33,536 nucleotides of DNA from JBBSGD01 sp038254435 (GTDB taxonomy: Bacteria; Actinomycetota; CADDZG01; WHSQ01). Below are positions 15,901 to 23,249 of this stretch, in pieces (position 1 is the stretch's first letter; each line of letters opens with the position of its first letter). Under the pieces are notes generated by a model that worked only from the letters and a program-made list of their open reading frames with translations, did no database searches and had not been told where the DNA came from. The stretch spans positions 1 through 33,536 of the forward strand of contig JBBSGD010000020.1 in assembly GCA_038254435.1 (NCBI GenBank). The letters run 5' to 3'. A program made the position numbers and the translations under genes.

Positions 15901-17454
15901 GCGGCACAAGACCTCGCCCGCTACCGCGACGCGCTCGGCGTCGCGCCGCCCGTCGGCGTTCCCGGCGCCTGGCTCGAGCCGGTTGCCGATCCCCTCGGTG
16001 AGCTCGTGGCGCGCTGGGCGCGCACGCACGGACCCTTTACTCCCACCGAGCCCGCGCTGCGCCTCGGGCTCGGCCCTTGTCTGATCGCGGATGCTCTGGC
16101 GCGGCTGGCCGCCTCGGGCCGGGTGGTGCAGGGGGAGTTTCGTCCGGGGGGCAGCGGCACAGAGTGGATAGACGCGGGAGTGCTGCGGCGCTTGCGGCGC
16201 CGCTCCCTGGCCGCATGGCGCAAGGAAGTGGAACCGGTGCCTCCCGAGGCCCTCGCCCGCTTTGAGCTGGCGTGGCACGGGATCGGGCGCTCCGGCGCGG
16301 CGGATGCGACTCCGGAGGCGCTATACGAGATCATCGGACGGCTGCAAGGGGCCGCCGTGCCCGCCTCCACCCTCGAGCGGCAGGTGCTCCCCGTTCGCCT
16401 TTCCGGTTACTCGCCGGCGCTCCTCGATGAGCTGTGCGCCTCGGGTGAGGTCGTGTGGTCCGGTAGGGGCTCCCTCGGGGCAGACGACGGATGGGTTTGC
16501 CTGGCGCTCGCCGAGTCGGCCCCTGCGCTCTTGCCGCGCCCGACCGGGACGCCCTCGCCGCGGGCGACGCGCGTGCTCGAGGAGCTGACCAACAAGGGGG
16601 CTCTGTTCTTTAGGCAGCTGGCGCAAGCCTGCGGGATCGACGACGACCGTGATCTGCTGGATCTCCTGTGGGAGCTTGTGTGGGCCGGGCGCATCACCAA
16701 CGACACGCTTGCGCCGCTGCGCGGCCTGCTGGGCTCGGCCCGGGGGTCCTCGAGCAGGGCCCGGCCTCGCCGCCCCGTTCGCCGTCTGGGGCCTCCGGCC
16801 GGAGCGGGCCGCTGGAGCCTCGTGCCCGCCGCGGCGGCGTCGCCTACCGAGCGGCTTGCCGCCGCCGCGGACCAGCTTCTGCAGCGGCACGGCGTCGTCA
16901 CGCGCGCAGCCGTTGCTGCCGAGGGGACGCGCGGGGGCTTCGCAGCGGTATACCCGGTGCTCAAGGCAATGGAAGAGGCGGGCAAGATACGACGCGGCTA
17001 CTTCGTCGAGGGGCTCGGCGGAGCGCAGTTCGCAGGCCCGGCCTCGGTTGACAGGATGCGAGCGCTGAGCGACACCGCCCCCCGCGACTCGGCGGAGGTC
17101 CTTGCCGCCACAGATCCCGCGTCCGTGTACGGAGCAGCGTTGCCGTGGCCCGAACGGGGCGAAGAGAAAGGGCACCGCGCAGGACGCAAGGCGGGCGCGG
17201 TAGTCGTGTTGGTATCCGGCCGTCTCGTTCTATACGCGGAGCGTGGTGGCCGCAGCTTGCTGTCCTACAGCGATGATCAAGACCTCTTGCAGCTGGCTGT
17301 AGAGGCGCTCGCGCTGGCGGTCAGGGACGGCGTGGCCGGCGTGCTGAACGTCGAGCGGGCCGACGGCGGGCCGGTCCTTGACTCGGCCCTCGCACCGCGG
17401 CTCGAGGCCGCCGGTTTCTCGTTGTCTTCGAGGGGCTTGAGGCTGCGTGCCTGA
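12940..17454 (+). CDS. lhr: Lhr-type large superfamily 2 DNA helicase
   Basis: Starting at GTG 12940, the 1504-residue product matches the usual length of full Lhr (about 1500). The N-terminal core has Walker A APTGSGKT near 45, DEVH near 189, SAT in GLSATVRP near 226, SSLELGID near 386 and QRVGRAGH near 410. The Lhr-specific winged-helix/beta-barrel module follows. The long C-terminal half ends with the conserved HGVVTRAAVAAE and RGYFVEGLGGAQF segments. Lhr translocates 3' to 5' on single-stranded DNA and unwinds RNA:DNA hybrids; it is linked to mitomycin C resistance. An Ala/Gly/Pro-rich insertion (about 64-92) between motifs I and Ia is encoded by an imperfect tandem duplication. The stop overlaps nei by eight bases, a neighbour that supports a joint role in lesion repair. 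Confidence 0.92.
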   Translation: MTEDPLGNFSEPTRSWFSSAFASPTPAQRAAWELVASGKDALVIAPTGSGKTLAAFLWSLDRLASGAPGPGDRVPGAAGAPAPATGQRPSRRARRTGVRVLYVSPLKALAFDIERNLRAPLKGIAAAALGLGLEPPQISIGVRTGDTPQEERRRMRRYPPDILITTPESLFLLLTSQARALLAGVETVIVDEVHAVAGTKRGAHLALGLERLDELCARRPQRIGLSATVRPAATVARYLSGTRAAAVADITTTEAGTRLPAEWLDLSVSVPLEDITAPGEGVHPLLAAKVEPAQGYGDPEAAVARRSMWPHLDAALLELIQAQRSTIVFANSRRLAERLCARLNDLAGKEIARAHHGSVAGEQRVAIEEELKAGRLPAVVATSSLELGIDMGAVDLVVQVGAPDSVASGLQRVGRAGHHVGAVSRGIFFPRYRGDLLAAAVVAERMRLGLIEELAYPNNPLDVLAQQVVAMVAMDDWDVDSLARLIRRAASFAELPLSALNGVLDMLSGRYPSDEFAELRPRLNWDRTNNELSARRGAQYLAVVSGGTIPDRGLYGVFLAGEGGSRVGELDEEMVYESRIGEVFVLGASSWLIEDITPDRVLVSPAPGRAGKMPFWHGDAPGRPVELGRALGEFVRELQSQGAGSAQDRLRAAGLDDFASGNLLRYLQEQRQAAGTLPDDKTIVVERFRDELGDWRVCIHSFFGARVHAPWAQAVQARLAAEYGVEVQCIYSDDGIVVRLPETDEIPEYRFMVFESEDVEDIVIGEVGNSALFASRFREAAARSLLLPRRRPGRRTPLWQQRQKSAGLLQVASHYLSFPILLETFRECLQDVFDVPALVGLMEEIARREVRVVEVETAIPSPFASSLQFGYVSAFLYEGDAPLAERRAQALSLDRSLLSELLGRDELRELIDEESLTTLERELQHLTQERKARHADDVHDILRDLGDLDCAELAARCAAASLKGIMAELTSSGRALSVRVGGAARFIAAQDLARYRDALGVAPPVGVPGAWLEPVADPLGELVARWARTHGPFTPTEPALRLGLGPCLIADALARLAASGRVVQGEFRPGGSGTEWIDAGVLRRLRRRSLAAWRKEVEPVPPEALARFELAWHGIGRSGAADATPEALYEIIGRLQGAAVPASTLERQVLPVRLSGYSPALLDELCASGEVVWSGRGSLGADDGWVCLALAESAPALLPRPTGTPSPRATRVLEELTNKGALFFRQLAQACGIDDDRDLLDLLWELVWAGRITNDTLAPLRGLLGSARGSSSRARPRRPVRRLGPPAGAGRWSLVPAAAASPTERLAAAADQLLQRHGVVTRAAVAAEGTRGGFAAVYPVLKAMEEAGKIRRGYFVEGLGGAQFAGPASVDRMRALSDTAPRDSAEVLAATDPASVYGAALPWPERGEEKGHRAGRKAGAVVVLVSGRLVLYAERGGRSLLSYSDDQDLLQLAVEALALAVRDGVAGVLNVERADGGPVLDSALAPRLEAAGFSLSSRGLRLRA
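13135..13197 (+). repeat. Imperfect tandem duplication inside lhr (39-base period)
   Basis: A 25-base GC-rich unit at 13135-13159 recurs at 13174-13197 with one G missing. The one-base difference makes the two copies read in different frames after GAP: the first gives GAPGPGD, the second GAPAPAT. The encoded loop lies between helicase motifs I and Ia. Confidence 0.7.
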
Positions 17455-18250
17455 GGGAGACACCGTGCTCGTGGCGGCGCACAGCCTCGGCGTGGCGCTG
17501 TCCGGTCACACGCTCACCCGCACAGACCTTCGGGTCCCGAAGCTGGCAACTGTGACCCTCGCCGGCCGCCGAGTGCTTGACGTTGGCGCCCGGGGCAAGC
17601 ACCTTCTGTGCCGCGTCGAGGGGGGCCTGACGCTGCACAGCCATTTCGAGATGGACGGCGCCTGGATCCTTCGGCGGGCCGGGCAGAGGCTCCCCGGCCC
17701 TGCGCACGAGGTGCGGGCCGTGCTCACCACCCAGGCGGCGATCGCCGTGGGCATGCGCCTCAAGAAGCTTGCCCTTGTCGAGTCACGCCTCGAGGAAAAG
17801 TTGCTGGCCCACCTCGGCCCCGCCGTGCTCGGTCCCGATTGGGACCCGCACGAGGTGCTCATGCGCATGAGGGCCACCCCGGCAAGGCCCATCGGCGCCG
17901 TGCTCCTCGACCAGCGCGTGCTGGCCGGCCCGGGCAACGTCTACAAGTCGGAGATCTGCTGGCTGGCGGGCCTCGACCCGCGCACGCCGGTGGGCGAGGC
18001 CCCGGACCTGCGGGCCGTGCTGTCGCTGACCAAGCGCGTGATGGAGGCCAACAGGACCACGGGCCGTCAAGTGACCACCGGCGACCCCCGCCCGGGGCGG
18101 GACCGCTGGGTCTACGGGCGAGCGCGCCGCGCGTGCCGGCGCTGCGGCACCCTCATCGAGCGCTTCGACATGGTGGGCTTCGGGGGCGACAGGGTGACCT
18201 TCTGGTGTCCTTCGTGCCAGCCTCGTTTCGTGCCGGCCTCGTTTCGCTAA
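17447..18250 (+). CDS. nei: Endonuclease VIII-family (Nei/Fpg) DNA glycosylase/AP lyase
   Basis: The protein (267 residues) starts at GTG 17447 inside the end of lhr. After start-methionine removal Pro2 becomes the N-terminal nucleophile, followed by Glu3 (PEGDT), the catalytic pair of the Fpg/Nei family. K51 in RGKHLL matches the conserved lysine of the N-terminal domain. The middle helix-two-turn-helix includes the LAGPGNVYKSEICW motif. A zinc finger at the end uses C230, C233, C254 and C257. PEGDT rather than PELPE indicates the Nei subgroup, which removes oxidised pyrimidines and nicks the abasic site by beta/delta-elimination. A 16-base tandem duplication changes the last few residues after the final zinc ligand; the finger itself is intact. 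Confidence 0.9.
   Translation: MPEGDTVLVAAHSLGVALSGHTLTRTDLRVPKLATVTLAGRRVLDVGARGKHLLCRVEGGLTLHSHFEMDGAWILRRAGQRLPGPAHEVRAVLTTQAAIAVGMRLKKLALVESRLEEKLLAHLGPAVLGPDWDPHEVLMRMRATPARPIGAVLLDQRVLAGPGNVYKSEICWLAGLDPRTPVGEAPDLRAVLSLTKRVMEANRTTGRQVTTGDPRPGRDRWVYGRARRACRRCGTLIERFDMVGFGGDRVTFWCPSCQPRFVPASFR
18211..18246 (+). repeat. 16-base tandem duplication at the 3' end of nei
   Basis: TTCGTGCCAGCCTCGT (18211-18226) is followed directly by a copy with one A-to-G change (18227-18242) and a partial third copy, TTCG. Sixteen is not a multiple of three, so the duplication shifts the frame and creates the present nei stop at 18248-18250. Confidence 0.75.
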
Positions 18251-18258
18251 ATTCCGGG

Positions 18259-18642
18259 ATGGGTAATCCTGGTGGTCTCATGTCTCAACAAGAGCGTCGG
18301 GGGCCGCGTCCGGCACGTTTCCTTCACGGAGGGAACCGGACCACGGCCGGTGCGGCCGTGACGTCATCGGGATGGGCGGATTCCGGCCCCGAGGCGCGTG
18401 CGCTGCTGGCCACTCTGCTGGGCATTGAGGGCCTCGATCTGATGGCTGCGACGACCTGCGATCTCGTGCGAGGCACGCCCGTGTACGTGTCCGCTGACGC
18501 CGAGCTATCCGAGGTGCAGAGCCGCATGGCCCGTCACCACATTCGCTTGCTGCCGGTCCTTCAGAACGGCGCGCTGATCGGCATGCTCGACCTCGTGGAG
18601 CTTGCCCGCGCTTACGACGGATCGGACCGGCGGACCGGCTGA
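18259..18642 (+). CDS. Small CBS-domain protein
   Basis: The product is 127 residues from ATG 18259, or 120 from ATG 18280. Upstream of 18259, TAAATT (18248-18253) could be a -10 box giving a nearly leaderless message. The first half is polar and probably disordered. The second half (from about DLMAATTCDLV to the end) carries one CBS-like repeat with the pattern PVYVSADAELSEVQSRMARHHIRLLPVLQNGALIGMLD. CBS motifs normally work in pairs that bind adenine nucleotides, so this protein would need to dimerise to form a site. It lies between nei and aceE on the same strand. A link to either is unproven, although sensing adenylate charge near pyruvate dehydrogenase would be sensible. Confidence 0.68.
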   Translation: MGNPGGLMSQQERRGPRPARFLHGGNRTTAGAAVTSSGWADSGPEARALLATLLGIEGLDLMAATTCDLVRGTPVYVSADAELSEVQSRMARHHIRLLPVLQNGALIGMLDLVELARAYDGSDRRTG

Positions 18643-18682
18643 CCTTTCCACCGTCACGACCCGGGCGCGCAAGGCCCTACGC

Positions 18683-18729
18683 TTGACGGGAACCTCCCAA
18701 GTGAGCCCCTTACGGGCGTTGTCCGACAA
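18683..18729 (+). promoter_or_regulatory. aceE upstream control region with GntR-type operator candidate
   Basis: TTGTC-C-GACAA at 18719-18729 is a perfect 11-base palindrome and matches TNGTNNNACNA, the consensus for FadR/LldR/PdhR-type GntR regulators. It is 33 bases before the aceE ATG. TTGACG at 18683-18688 could be a -35 box, but no good -10 box was found at the proper distance. PdhR controls aceE in enterobacteria, so a GntR-type regulator here is plausible. Confidence 0.42.
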
Positions 18730-18762
18730 GCCAGCCGCTGCGGCAAGAAGAGGTGGATGCCG

Positions 18763-21444
18763 ATGGTTTACGACCCGTTCAAAGACCAGCTGCCCGACAT
18801 CGATCCGGACGAGACCCAGGAATGGCTCGAGGCGCTGGATCAGGTCATCGACCTGTCGCCTGCGCGCGCCCGGTTCCTCATGCACAGGGTCCTGTGGCAT
18901 GCGCGCTCCCGCCAGCTCGGGTTGCCTTCGATGGTGTCGACCGACTACATCAACACGATCTCGCCCGAGCGCGAGCCGTACTTCCCGGGCAACGAAGAGA
19001 TCGAGCACCGTCTGCGTCAGATGATCCGCTGGAACGCGGCGGTGATGGTGTCGCGCGCGAACAAGAAGCACAACGGGATCGGGGGGCATCTGTCCACCTA
19101 CGCTTCGACCGCGTCGATGTTCGAGGTCGGCTTCAATCACTTCTTCAAGGGCAAGGACGCGCCGGGGGGTGGGGACCAGATCTGGTTCCAGGGGCACGCC
19201 GCCCCGGGGATCTACGCGCGCGCTTACCTCGAAGGCAGGCTCGAGGAAGAGGACCTCGAGCTGTTCCGCCGCGAGGCGCTCGGGCGGGGCCTGTCGTCGT
19301 ACCCGCACCCCCGCCTCATGCCCGAGTTCTGGGAGTTCCCGACCGTGTCGATGGGCCTCACCGGCCTGTCGGCGATCTACCAGGCGCGCTTCAACCGCTA
19401 TCTCATGCACCGGGGCATAAAGGACACCTCGCAGCAGCGCGTGTGGGCCTTCCTCGGCGACGGAGAGATGGAAGAGCCCGAGTCTGTGGCCGGACTGTCG
19501 TTCGCGGCGCGCGAGGGGCTCGACAACCTGACCTTCGTCGTCAACTGCAACCTGCAGCGTCTCGACGGCCCGGTGCGCGGCAACGCGAAGATCATCCAGG
19601 AGCTCGAGTCGATCTTTCGCGGCGCAGGCTGGCATGTCATCAAGGTCGTGTGGGGCCGTGAATGGGACGAGCTGCTGGCCCGCGACAAGGACGGCGTGCT
19701 CGTCAACAAGATGAACACCACGATCGACGGCGAGTTCCAGAAGTACGTGGTCGAGGGCGGCGCGTACATCAGAGAGCACTTCTTCGGACCCGACCCCCGG
19801 CTCAAGCAGATGGTCGAGCACCTTTCGGACGAGGACCTCCACAAGCTGCGGCGCGGCGGGCACGACTACCGCAAGCTCTACGCCGCGTACAAGCACGCGC
19901 TGGAGCTGAGGGATAGGCCGGTGGCCATCCTGTGCAAGACCGTCAAGGGCTGGACGCTCGGCACTGCTATCGAGGGCCGCAACGTCACGCATCAGCAAAA
20001 AAAGCTCAGTCAGGACGAGCTCAAGAAGTTCAGGGACTTGCTCGAGCTTCCCATCGCGGACAAGGACATCCACGAGGGCGAGGCCCCCTACTACCATCCC
20101 GGGCCCGGCTCGGACGAGGTGCAGTACCTGGTCGAGCAGCGCAGGTCCCTTGGAGGCTTCCTGCCGGAGCGCCGCGTAGTCGCTCGGGGCTTCGAGGTCC
20201 CCAGCGAGGACCTCTACGACGAGTTCGACACCGGTTCCAAGCAAGACGCAGCGACGACCATGGCGTTCATCCGGCTGCTGCGCAAGCTAATGCGGGACAA
20301 GACCTGGGGCGAGCGCGTCGTTCCGATCATTCCGGATGAGGCGCGCACCTTCGGGGCCGAGGCGCTGTTCCCGCAGTTCAAGATCTACGCCCCGTTCGGA
20401 CAGACCTACGATCCCGTCGACGCCGACCACCTGCTCGCATACAGGGAGTCTCAGCAGGGACAGCTGCTCGAGGAGGGAATCACAGAGGCCGGGTCGATGG
20501 GCTCGTTCCTCGCGGCGGGTACCTCTTATTCGACTCACGGCGAGCCCATGATTCCGTTCTTCATGTTCTATTCGATGTTCGGTTTCCAGCGCATCGGAGA
20601 CATGGTGTGGTCTGCGGCCGACCAGCGGGCGCGCGGCTTTCTTCTCGGAGCCACCAACGGGCGCACCACGTTGATGGGCGAGGGCCTGCAGCATTGCGAC
20701 GGGCATTCCTTGCTGCTCGCCACGAGCAACCCGGCCGTGACTACCTACGACCCTGCCTATGCCTTCGAGCTGGCGACGATAGTCAAGGACGGCTTGCGCC
20801 GCATGTACGGCGACAACGAGGACGTCATCTACTACCTCGCCCTGTACAACGAGGCCTTCAAGCAGCCGCCGCGCCCCGACGGAGTGGCAGACGAAGGCAT
20901 CCTGCGCGGCCTCTACAGGTTCCGCTCGGCGAGCAACGGAAGCAAGAACCACGCGCAGATCCTCGGCTCGGGCACGCTGCTCAACGAAGCGCTGCGCGCC
21001 CAGGAGCTGCTCGCCGAGCACCATGATGTCGCGGCCGATGTGTGGAGCGCCACGAGCTATCAGCAGTTGCGGCTCGAGGCGCTCGAGGTCGAAAGGCGTA
21101 ACCGCTTGCATCCCGAACAGGCGCGCGAGCTGCCCTTCGTGACGCGCTGCCTCGAGTCTGCCGAGGGGCCGGTCATCGCGGTGAGCGATCAAATGAAGGC
21201 GGTGCCAGACCAGATAGCGCGCTGGGTCCCGGCCCCGTTCGTTCCTCTGGGCACCGACGGGTTCGGGCGCTCGGACCATCGCGCTGCGCTGCGCAAGTTC
21301 TTCGAGATCGACGCGGAGCACGTGGTCGTGGCAACGCTCGCGGCGCTGGCCGAGTTCGGCGACGTCAAGCCCGAGGCGGTTACCGAGGCGATGCGGCGTT
21401 ACGACGTAGATCCCGAACGCGTCCCGCCCCACAACCCAGGCTGA
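18763..21444 (+). CDS. aceE: Pyruvate dehydrogenase E1 component, homodimeric type
   Basis: ATG 18763 is preferred over ATG 18757 because the AAGAAGAGG at 18745-18753 is then nine bases away instead of three. The product is 893 residues, the normal size of single-chain AceE. The thiamine diphosphate motif is clear in GDGEMEEPES (near residue 230) through NCNLQRLDGPV. The N-terminus (DETQEWLEALDQVI and the run beginning INTISPERE) is typical. The enzyme decarboxylates pyruvate and passes the acetyl group to the lipoyl domain of E2 in the pyruvate dehydrogenase complex. No E2, E3 or lipoylation gene is adjacent, so these are encoded elsewhere, as is usual in actinobacteria. Its 3' end overlaps the convergent glucosidase gene by 46 bases. 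Confidence 0.93.
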   Translation: MVYDPFKDQLPDIDPDETQEWLEALDQVIDLSPARARFLMHRVLWHARSRQLGLPSMVSTDYINTISPEREPYFPGNEEIEHRLRQMIRWNAAVMVSRANKKHNGIGGHLSTYASTASMFEVGFNHFFKGKDAPGGGDQIWFQGHAAPGIYARAYLEGRLEEEDLELFRREALGRGLSSYPHPRLMPEFWEFPTVSMGLTGLSAIYQARFNRYLMHRGIKDTSQQRVWAFLGDGEMEEPESVAGLSFAAREGLDNLTFVVNCNLQRLDGPVRGNAKIIQELESIFRGAGWHVIKVVWGREWDELLARDKDGVLVNKMNTTIDGEFQKYVVEGGAYIREHFFGPDPRLKQMVEHLSDEDLHKLRRGGHDYRKLYAAYKHALELRDRPVAILCKTVKGWTLGTAIEGRNVTHQQKKLSQDELKKFRDLLELPIADKDIHEGEAPYYHPGPGSDEVQYLVEQRRSLGGFLPERRVVARGFEVPSEDLYDEFDTGSKQDAATTMAFIRLLRKLMRDKTWGERVVPIIPDEARTFGAEALFPQFKIYAPFGQTYDPVDADHLLAYRESQQGQLLEEGITEAGSMGSFLAAGTSYSTHGEPMIPFFMFYSMFGFQRIGDMVWSAADQRARGFLLGATNGRTTLMGEGLQHCDGHSLLLATSNPAVTTYDPAYAFELATIVKDGLRRMYGDNEDVIYYLALYNEAFKQPPRPDGVADEGILRGLYRFRSASNGSKNHAQILGSGTLLNEALRAQELLAEHHDVAADVWSATSYQQLRLEALEVERRNRLHPEQARELPFVTRCLESAEGPVIAVSDQMKAVPDQIARWVPAPFVPLGTDGFGRSDHRAALRKFFEIDAEHVVVATLAALAEFGDVKPEAVTEAMRRYDVDPERVPPHNPG

Positions 21445-23249
21445 GGGCCGGCCCCGCCCGGCCCGAGCCAGCCGGCGATGCCGAACGGGACGCCGGCCGC
21501 CCACGCCTGGGGGGCGCACGCGCCGGAGTAGGGGACATAGGGCACGCCCTCGGTGCGGCAATTCCCGCAAAAGAGCTCGGGGAGCCGCTTGTCCTCGGAC
21601 GCGTGCAGCGCGTCGAGCAGCGCGTCTTTCAGGGTGGCCGCGTGCCCGTCGAGCCCGTACCTGGCGAAACCGGCAGCACAGATCAGCGTGTCGTGCGGCC
21701 ACACCGAGCCCCGGTGGTAGCTCGCGGGGTCGTAGGCGCGTGAGCCCGCCGTCAGCGTGCGCACCCCCCACCCCGAGAACATGTCCGGCTCCATGAGGCG
21801 CGCGGCGACGGAGGCGGCCCGCTCCTTCAGCGCGATGCCGCCGGCAAGCGCGTGGCCGGCGTTCGAGGCCACGCTCCGGACTTGCCGCTTGTCGCCGTCG
21901 AGTGCCAGCGCGTAGCAGCCCTCATCGGGCATCCAGAAAGCTTCGTCGAAGGCCATCCGCAGAGCGACTGCGCGCTGCTGCAGCCGCGCCGCCTCGCGAG
22001 GCTGCGCAAACACGCCTCGGTAGAGAAAGGCCGCGTGGCGCAGAGCCGCGTAGGCGTAAGCCTGCGCCTCGACAAGCGCGATGGGCCCGGCCGCGATTGT
22101 GGCGTCGGGATGCACGATCGCGTCCGGCGAGTCCTTCCAGCCGTGGTTCACAAGGCCGTCCGGCGATCGCCTGGCATATTCGATGAGGCCGTCGCCGTCA
22201 CAATCCGCGCGCTCTGCCATCCAGGCGAGCGCTGCGGCGACGTTGTCCTTCAGCGCCAGCACGGTTTCTTGGTCCGACGTGGCCCGCAGATAGGCGCCGG
22301 CGAGGCATAGCCACAGCGGCGTTGCGTCGACCGAGCCGTAGTAGGGACGTTGCGGGATCGCTCCGGCGCGGGCCAGCTCGCCCGAGCGCAGCTCATGAAA
22401 GATCTTCCCCGGCTCCGCGTCGCGCTCGGGGTCGTCCTCGCCTGCCTGGTACGCGGCCAGCAACAGCAGCGTGCTGCGGGCTATGGCGGGCGCGACGCGA
22501 AGGGTTTGCAGCGAGGTGATGATCGCGTCGCGTCCGAACGGGGCCACGTAGTAGGGGATGCCCGCAGCGATGTACGCGCCCCCGGCGTGAGGAGTCCACA
22601 GCAGCACCAGGTCGGCGGCGGACGCGGACATGGCGCTGCCGAGTCTGCCGTCGGGCCGGGTACCGCCGAGTCTCAGGGGAGCCGGGGGACGGGGCACGGG
22701 CTCGACCTCGACGCGGGCGACGATGGCCAGCTCGCCGTCCATGTGGAGATCGGCGCGCCAGAACGCGGTCGCACCGTCGTGGCGTAGGTAGATCGAGTGC
22801 GGCGGCGGCGACAGCCTCACGGTCGTTGCGTACGCAACGCCGTCGCTGCCCTCGTAGGCGAAGCGAATGACCCCGCCGGAGGTACTGAGCGCCGGGGCCG
22901 GTCTGCGACGCGTGAGCAAGCCGCGCGCGTCGAACATGTCTGCGAAGTCCGCGGCCACGTGCAGGCGCAGCTCGAACGTGGCGGTAGCGCCGTGGTTGAC
23001 GAGGCGCAGCCGCTCGGTCATCCCGTCGTCGAGGGCGCGTGCGCGCAGGACCCTGACGTCGGGGCTCGAGGGAGAGCACTCGAAGCGCAGGGCCGACAGG
23101 TGGCGGGTGTCGCCATGCCACAACCCGGCCCCCGCTTGCGAGCCCGGGACGATGTCTCCGGCATTGTCGGAGCATGCGAACAGCGCGCCGTGCTTGGCGA
23201 CAGCCAGACGTTCCGTGGCCCGCGCACCCGCCGGGGGCGCGGATGTCAC
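21399..23249 (-). CDS. Glycogen-debranching-enzyme-like glucosidase (GDE_N_bis plus alpha/alpha-barrel), short C-terminus
   Basis: The 616-residue protein starts at GTG 23249, overlapping the pfkB stop as GTGA. The N-terminal part (about 25-200) has the ACSDNAGDI...GLWHGDTRHLSALRF pattern of the GDE_N_bis domain. The central and C-terminal part resembles the six-hairpin barrel of amylo-alpha-1,6-glucosidases, with PYYVAPFGRDAI, DCDGDGLIEYA, HGWKDSPDA, YHRGSVWPHD and CAPQAWAAG. These enzymes hydrolyse alpha-glucosidic bonds. After CAPQAWAAGVPF the expected helices and closing beta region are missing, replaced by about 27 Gly/Pro-rich residues that run 46 bases into the end of aceE, so the gene may be truncated. 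Linkage to pfkB and an ABC ATPase suggests a role with imported sugars more than glycogen storage. Confidence 0.78.
   Translation of the reverse strand: MTSAPPAGARATERLAVAKHGALFACSDNAGDIVPGSQAGAGLWHGDTRHLSALRFECSPSSPDVRVLRARALDDGMTERLRLVNHGATATFELRLHVAADFADMFDARGLLTRRRPAPALSTSGGVIRFAYEGSDGVAYATTVRLSPPPHSIYLRHDGATAFWRADLHMDGELAIVARVEVEPVPRPPAPLRLGGTRPDGRLGSAMSASAADLVLLWTPHAGGAYIAAGIPYYVAPFGRDAIITSLQTLRVAPAIARSTLLLLAAYQAGEDDPERDAEPGKIFHELRSGELARAGAIPQRPYYGSVDATPLWLCLAGAYLRATSDQETVLALKDNVAAALAWMAERADCDGDGLIEYARRSPDGLVNHGWKDSPDAIVHPDATIAAGPIALVEAQAYAYAALRHAAFLYRGVFAQPREAARLQQRAVALRMAFDEAFWMPDEGCYALALDGDKRQVRSVASNAGHALAGGIALKERAASVAARLMEPDMFSGWGVRTLTAGSRAYDPASYHRGSVWPHDTLICAAGFARYGLDGHAATLKDALLDALHASEDKRLPELFCGNCRTEGVPYVPYSGACAPQAWAAGVPFGIAGWLGPGGAGPQPGLWGGTRSGSTS
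21445..21464 (+). terminator. GC hairpin directly after the aceE stop
   Basis: GGGCCGG (21445-21451) and CCGGCCC (21458-21464) form a perfect 7-bp stem with a 6-nt loop immediately after the TGA. No T-run follows. The hairpin also lies inside the 3' end of the opposing glucosidase gene. Confidence 0.5.

Noticed and set aside
18683..18716. TTGACG followed by TTACGG as a full aceE promoter
   Set aside because: The spacing and the -10 match are poor. Only the -35 resemblance is kept as a weak note.
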